A stretch of DNA of 64,000 nucleotides from an uncultured Bradyrhizobium sp. (lineage in GTDB: Bacteria > Pseudomonadota > Alphaproteobacteria > Rhizobiales > Xanthobacteraceae). The stretch's first letter is position 1. Each line of letters begins with the position of its first letter. The notes under the pieces were generated by a model. The model searched no databases. It was not told the DNA's origin and saw only the letters and a program-made list of their open reading frames with translations. This document shows positions 60,784 to 64,000 of the stretch, piece after piece. The stretch spans positions 1 to 64,000 of the forward strand of contig NZ_CAKZJO010000052.1 in NCBI RefSeq assembly GCF_936943645.1, given 5' to 3'. The position numbers were made by a program, and so were the translations under genes.

Positions 60784-62280
60784 ATGGCTGCCAGTATTTT
60801 GATCGCCGACGACGACGCCGTAGCCCGCCGGCTGGTCGAGAACATGGTGCAGAAATGCGGCTATGAGACGGTCGTCGTGGACTCCGGCGATGCCGCGATC
60901 GCCGCGCTCACCGCCCCGGACGCGCCAGCCATCGACGCCGTGATCCTCGATCTCGTCATGCCTGGCCTCGACGGTATGGGCGTGCTGGCGAAAATCCGCG
61001 AAGCAGGCCTCAGCGTTCCCGTTATCGTGCAGACCGCCCATGGCGGCATTGACAACGTGATCTCGGCGATGCGCGCAGGCGCGGCCGATTTCGTGGTCAA
61101 GCCGGTCGGCGTGGAGCGGCTCCAGGTCTCGCTTCGCAACGCTCTCAACGCCTCCGCGCTCAAGGGCGAATTGCAGCGCATCCGGCACAGCCGCGAGGGG
61201 CGGCTGACCTTCTCCGATATCATCACCCGCGCCGAGGCCATGGCGCCGGTCATGCGCGCCGCGCAGAAGGCCGCGAACTCCGCCATTCCCGTGCTGATCG
61301 AAGGCGATTCAGGCGTCGGCAAGGAGATGTTCGCGCGCGCCATCCATGGCAGCGGCGAGCGCAAGACCAAGCCCTTCGTCGCGGTCAATTGCGGCGCGAT
61401 CCCCGACAACCTCGTCGAGTCCATTCTGTTCGGCCATGAAAAGGGTGCCTTCACCGGCGCCACCGAGCGGCACATGGGCAAGTTCGTCGAGGCCCATGGC
61501 GGCACGCTGTTTCTGGACGAGGTCAGCGAGCTGCCGCTGACCGCGCAGGTCAAGCTGCTGCGCGCGCTCCAGGAAGGCGCCGTGGAAGCCGTCGGTGGCC
61601 GCAAGCCGGTCAAGGTCGACGTCCGCATCGTCTCGGCGACGAACCGCAAGCTGCTGGAGCGGGTGAAGCAGGGACACTTCCGGGAGGACCTGTTCTATCG
61701 TCTGCACGTGCTGCCGCTGACCATCCCCTCGCTGCGAGCCCGACGCGAGGACATCCCGCATCTGCTGCGGCATTTCCTGGCGCGCTTTGCCGCCGAGGAG
61801 AACCGCCAGATCACCGGCATCAGCGGCGAGGCCATGGCCCATCTCGCCCAGCTCGACTGGCCCGGCAACATCCGCCAGCTCGAAAACGCGGTCTATCGTG
61901 CGGTGGTGATGAGCGACGGCGACCAGCTCGGCCTCAATGATTTCCCCCTGCTCGCCTCGCAGCCGCAACCCATCAACGAGATTCCGACCGCGCCGCTGAT
62001 GCTCGAGCCGACGGCCACCCCTTCGGTGGTATCGGGTAATGAAATACCAATCGCTCCGCTCCCCGCCGCGGGAACTCTGGCCATGCTGACCCCGACCGGC
62101 GACGTCCGTCCGCTCGACGACATGGAGAACGAGATCATCCGCTTTGCGATCTCGCATTATCGCGGCCAGATGTCCGAAGTGGCCCGCCGCCTCAAAATCG
62201 GCCGCTCCACCCTCTACCGCAAACTCGACGAGGCCGGGGTTCCCGGACATGGCGGGAAAAGCGGCGAGGAGACGCACTGA
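60784..62280 (+). CDS. NtrC-type sigma-54-dependent response regulator
   Basis: 498 residues. Receiver (5-115) with D56 in VILDLVMPGLDG and Lys in DFVVKPVG. The AAA+ domain (about 150-385) has Walker A GDSGVGKE, GAFTGA (sigma-54 contact), LFLDEVSELPL and WPGNIRQLENAVYRAV. The C-terminal Fis-type HTH is RFAISHYRGQMSEVARRLKIGRSTLYRKLDEAGV. A Pro/Ala/Thr-rich linker (about 395-445) joins AAA+ and HTH. Target genes need a -24/-12 promoter; none adjacent was recognised. No kinase gene beside it. Confidence 0.93.
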   Translation: MAASILIADDDAVARRLVENMVQKCGYETVVVDSGDAAIAALTAPDAPAIDAVILDLVMPGLDGMGVLAKIREAGLSVPVIVQTAHGGIDNVISAMRAGAADFVVKPVGVERLQVSLRNALNASALKGELQRIRHSREGRLTFSDIITRAEAMAPVMRAAQKAANSAIPVLIEGDSGVGKEMFARAIHGSGERKTKPFVAVNCGAIPDNLVESILFGHEKGAFTGATERHMGKFVEAHGGTLFLDEVSELPLTAQVKLLRALQEGAVEAVGGRKPVKVDVRIVSATNRKLLERVKQGHFREDLFYRLHVLPLTIPSLRARREDIPHLLRHFLARFAAEENRQITGISGEAMAHLAQLDWPGNIRQLENAVYRAVVMSDGDQLGLNDFPLLASQPQPINEIPTAPLMLEPTATPSVVSGNEIPIAPLPAAGTLAMLTPTGDVRPLDDMENEIIRFAISHYRGQMSEVARRLKIGRSTLYRKLDEAGVPGHGGKSGEETH

Positions 62281-62627
62281 GCCTCATGCGAACGGAGGTT
62301 CGCAGGGCGATGCGAGAGTGGCTGTAAGCCGTTCGCATGACGACAGAATTCGACCGCGACTTGAACCGTGACTTGGAAGTGACAGACACAGGGAAAAGCG
62401 CGCGGGGCAAGCGCACAATCCGTTGCCAAGAGGCGCCCTTGAAGTCAGTTTGGCGTGAGTTGTCCCGGTTAGCGCTGGCTGCAAAATCGGGGCCTGTATA
62501 TCGTCTGCGTGGGAATCGTTGCGTGCAGGCGTGCAACTTTCGAGAGGCCGGCGCGATTTAGCCGAAGCTCATTAGGCGATAACGAAGCTGTTCCATGAGG
62601 GACAGTTCACCCGAGGGGTGCGACACA
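62281..62627. other. 347-bp intergenic region with a 12-bp inverted repeat
   Basis: No convincing gene: the short ORF at 62337-62561 lacks a ribosome site and familiar composition. Just after the regulator stop, TCATGCGAACGG (62284-62295) and CCGTTCGCATGA (62329-62340) pair perfectly, enclosing TTCGCA/TGCGAG smaller repeats. It may terminate the preceding transcript. The remainder presumably holds the promoter of the L,D-transpeptidase gene; no clear -35/-10 was seen. Confidence 0.5.
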
Positions 62628-64000
62628 ATGCGGAACTGTTTGAACCACCGTGCGGGCTTCGACCGTGTCTTGATGACGGTCGCGGCAACCTTCCTCACGG
62701 TGTCGGCCAGCGCGGCCCTGGCGCAGGATCAGGCGCGCAGCAGCGCCGCCGAGCTCGCGATCGAAGCCGCGATCCCGCGTCCCGAGCCGGCCAACGTCCC
62801 GCCGCCGACCGCTTCCGACATCAAGCTCGACACCACCGCCACCGTTCAGGATCCTGCCAAGGAAACTGCGAAGGATCCGGTGAAGGCGGAGGCTGCGCCC
62901 GCGCCGGCCGCAGACAAGGTCGAGACCAAGCCGGCCGACATTGCCACCACGCCCGTGCCCGAGGCGCCGAAGAGCGAGACCGCCAAAACCGAACCAGCGA
63001 AGTCCGAACCCGCGAAGGCGGATACCGCAACTGCAACGCCGGCCGCGCCTGCCGCTCCCGCCACGGCAGCGGCTCCGGCGACCGAGCCGGTGAAGGCCGC
63101 GAGCAACGTTCCCGCCGCCGATCAGCCGGTCGCCGACAAGCTCAAGGATATCATCGGCGCCAAGACGTCGCGCTATTTCGACCGCAAGAACGAGCGCGCG
63201 GCGATCGAGAAATTTTATGGCGCACGCGACTTCGCGCCGGTCTGGACCCAGGGCGGCAGCCTGACCGCTGCAGCCAAGGGCGTCATCGCCCGGCTGAAGG
63301 ACGCGGCCTCCGACGGTCTCAACCCCGCAGACTATGCGGTGCCGGATTTCGCCGGCGCCACCACGCCGGATGCGCTCGCCGATGCCGAGCTGAAGCTCAC
63401 CGCCAGCATGTTCGACTATGCGCGCCAGGCCCAGAGCGGCCGCATGCATTGGTCGCAGGTCTCTGGCGACATCCTCTATCCCGAGCATCCGGTCGACCCG
63501 AACGAGGTGCTCGCCAAGATCACCACCGCGACCGACGCATCCGCCGCGCTCGACAGCTACAACCCGCCGCACAAGCTCTACAAGGAGCTGAAGGCCAAGC
63601 TCGCGGAGCTGCGTGGTCAGGGCAACGGCCCGGTGATCGAGATCGCCGACGGCCCGTCGCTGAAATACATCCCGGCCACCAAGAAGCAGGCTGAGATCGT
63701 CGTGGAAGATCCGCGCGTGCCGCAGCTCCGCGCCAAGCTCGGTCTCGCCGAGAACGCGAACGATACCCGCTACGACGCCACTGTCGCCGGCGCCGTGCGA
63801 AAATTCCAGAGCGGCGCCGAGATGAAGGCGACCGGCATTCTCGACGACAAGACGGTCAAGGCGCTCAACACGCCCAAGCGCGACAAGCAGATCGACGTCG
63901 TGCTGGTCAACATGGAGCGCTGGCGCTGGCTGCCGCGCGACCTCGGCGCGCCCTCGCTGGGCGATGCCTATGTGATCCTCAACATTCCCGACTACACGCT
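62628..64000 (+). CDS. L,D-transpeptidase, YcbB/LdtD type (partial, 3' end outside window)
   Basis: 457 residues visible. Signal sequence (residues about 14-34, TVAATFLTVSASAALA-Q), then about 120 residues of Pro/Ala/Lys/Thr-rich linker. A scaffold domain follows (IIGAKTSRYFDRKNERAAIEKFYGARDFAPVWTQGG, then SDGLNPADYAVPDF), as in YcbB. A peptidoglycan-binding domain (DTRYDATVAGAVRKFQSGAEMKATGILDDKTVKALN) leads to VVLVNMERWRWLPRDLG, the start of the YkuD catalytic domain. The catalytic Cys lies past the edge. It makes 3-3 crosslinks in peptidoglycan. The window ends within it. Confidence 0.9.
   Translation, partial: MRNCLNHRAGFDRVLMTVAATFLTVSASAALAQDQARSSAAELAIEAAIPRPEPANVPPPTASDIKLDTTATVQDPAKETAKDPVKAEAAPAPAADKVETKPADIATTPVPEAPKSETAKTEPAKSEPAKADTATATPAAPAAPATAAAPATEPVKAASNVPAADQPVADKLKDIIGAKTSRYFDRKNERAAIEKFYGARDFAPVWTQGGSLTAAAKGVIARLKDAASDGLNPADYAVPDFAGATTPDALADAELKLTASMFDYARQAQSGRMHWSQVSGDILYPEHPVDPNEVLAKITTATDASAALDSYNPPHKLYKELKAKLAELRGQGNGPVIEIADGPSLKYIPATKKQAEIVVEDPRVPQLRAKLGLAENANDTRYDATVAGAVRKFQSGAEMKATGILDDKTVKALNTPKRDKQIDVVLVNMERWRWLPRDLGAPSLGDAYVILNIPDYT

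Noticed and set aside
62337..62561. 74-codon ORF in the gap before the L,D-transpeptidase
   Set aside because: No ribosome site, no family and unusual composition for this genome; treated as non-coding.
1..64000. tRNA, rRNA, prophage, integrase or transposase genes
   Set aside because: None recognised on either strand by motif or structure; the region looks like stable chromosome.

Overview
The window reads as a chromosomal segment of an alphaproteobacterium very close to Bradyrhizobium (B. japonicum / B. diazoefficiens group). The reasons are high GC with dense coding; an hmu haem-uptake cluster with an Irr-type iron control element and an hmuP gene; a hemN2-like gene beside nnrR, nirK and nirV with FixK/NnrR-type TTG-N8-CAA boxes; and scattered palindromic repeats typical of that genus. 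This assignment rests on recognition of gene content and order, not on a database search. No rRNA, tRNA, CRISPR array, prophage or insertion sequence was seen.

Layout. (1) 1-7.6 kb: haem iron acquisition. exbD (cut by the window edge), exbB, hutX, hmuQ and the outer-membrane receptor hmuR run leftward; hmuP-hmuT-hmuU-hmuV run rightward; an iron control element lies between. (2) 7.6-11.3 kb: a MuiA-like envelope protein, a LuxR-type response regulator with an altered receiver, and an AraC-type regulator. (3) 11.3-18.7 kb: a nitric-oxide / low-oxygen island: nnrS, nnrR, a DUF1858 redox peptide, hemN2, a small membrane peptide, a two-domain copper chaperone, nirK and nirV. Five FNR-family boxes lie within about 4 kb. 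(4) 18.8-26.8 kb: GNAT, scoAB, AsmA, a dicarboxylate symporter, a PrpF-family isomerase and their LysR regulator with a perfect 21-bp palindrome.

(5) 27-35.7 kb: a sugar-type ABC importer without an ATPase, an unknown membrane protein, potGHI-like genes without a binding protein, and a GlpD-like dehydrogenase. (6) 35.7-42 kb: a PAS-GGDEF-EAL protein, an L-2-hydroxyglutarate oxidase-like enzyme, four very small genes (two DUF465) and a second GGDEF protein. (7) 42-50.6 kb: purEK, aquaporin, rpsU, a TPR lipoprotein, an Ala/Lys-repeat membrane protein with an in-frame 15-bp minisatellite, a cupin, two cation/proton antiporters and an alpha/beta hydrolase. (8) 50.6-54 kb: the three-gene proton-translocating transhydrogenase (pntAA-pntAB-pntB) with an aa3-oxidase subunit IV gene upstream and a 44-codon Cys-X-Cys ORF downstream. 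(9) 54-64 kb: a polytopic patatin-like protein, TetR plus a divergent fatty-acid hydroxylase with two matching operators, oligoendopeptidase F, an NtrC-type regulator, and an L,D-transpeptidase cut by the window end.

The most coherent functional theme is iron/haem supply (hmu) next to haem synthesis under low oxygen (hemN2), copper delivery and nitrite reduction (nirK, nirV), with NnrR- or FixK-type boxes tying the second half together. The window is mostly core chromosome. The less explained material is small genes, regulatory palindromes and unusual domain combinations.
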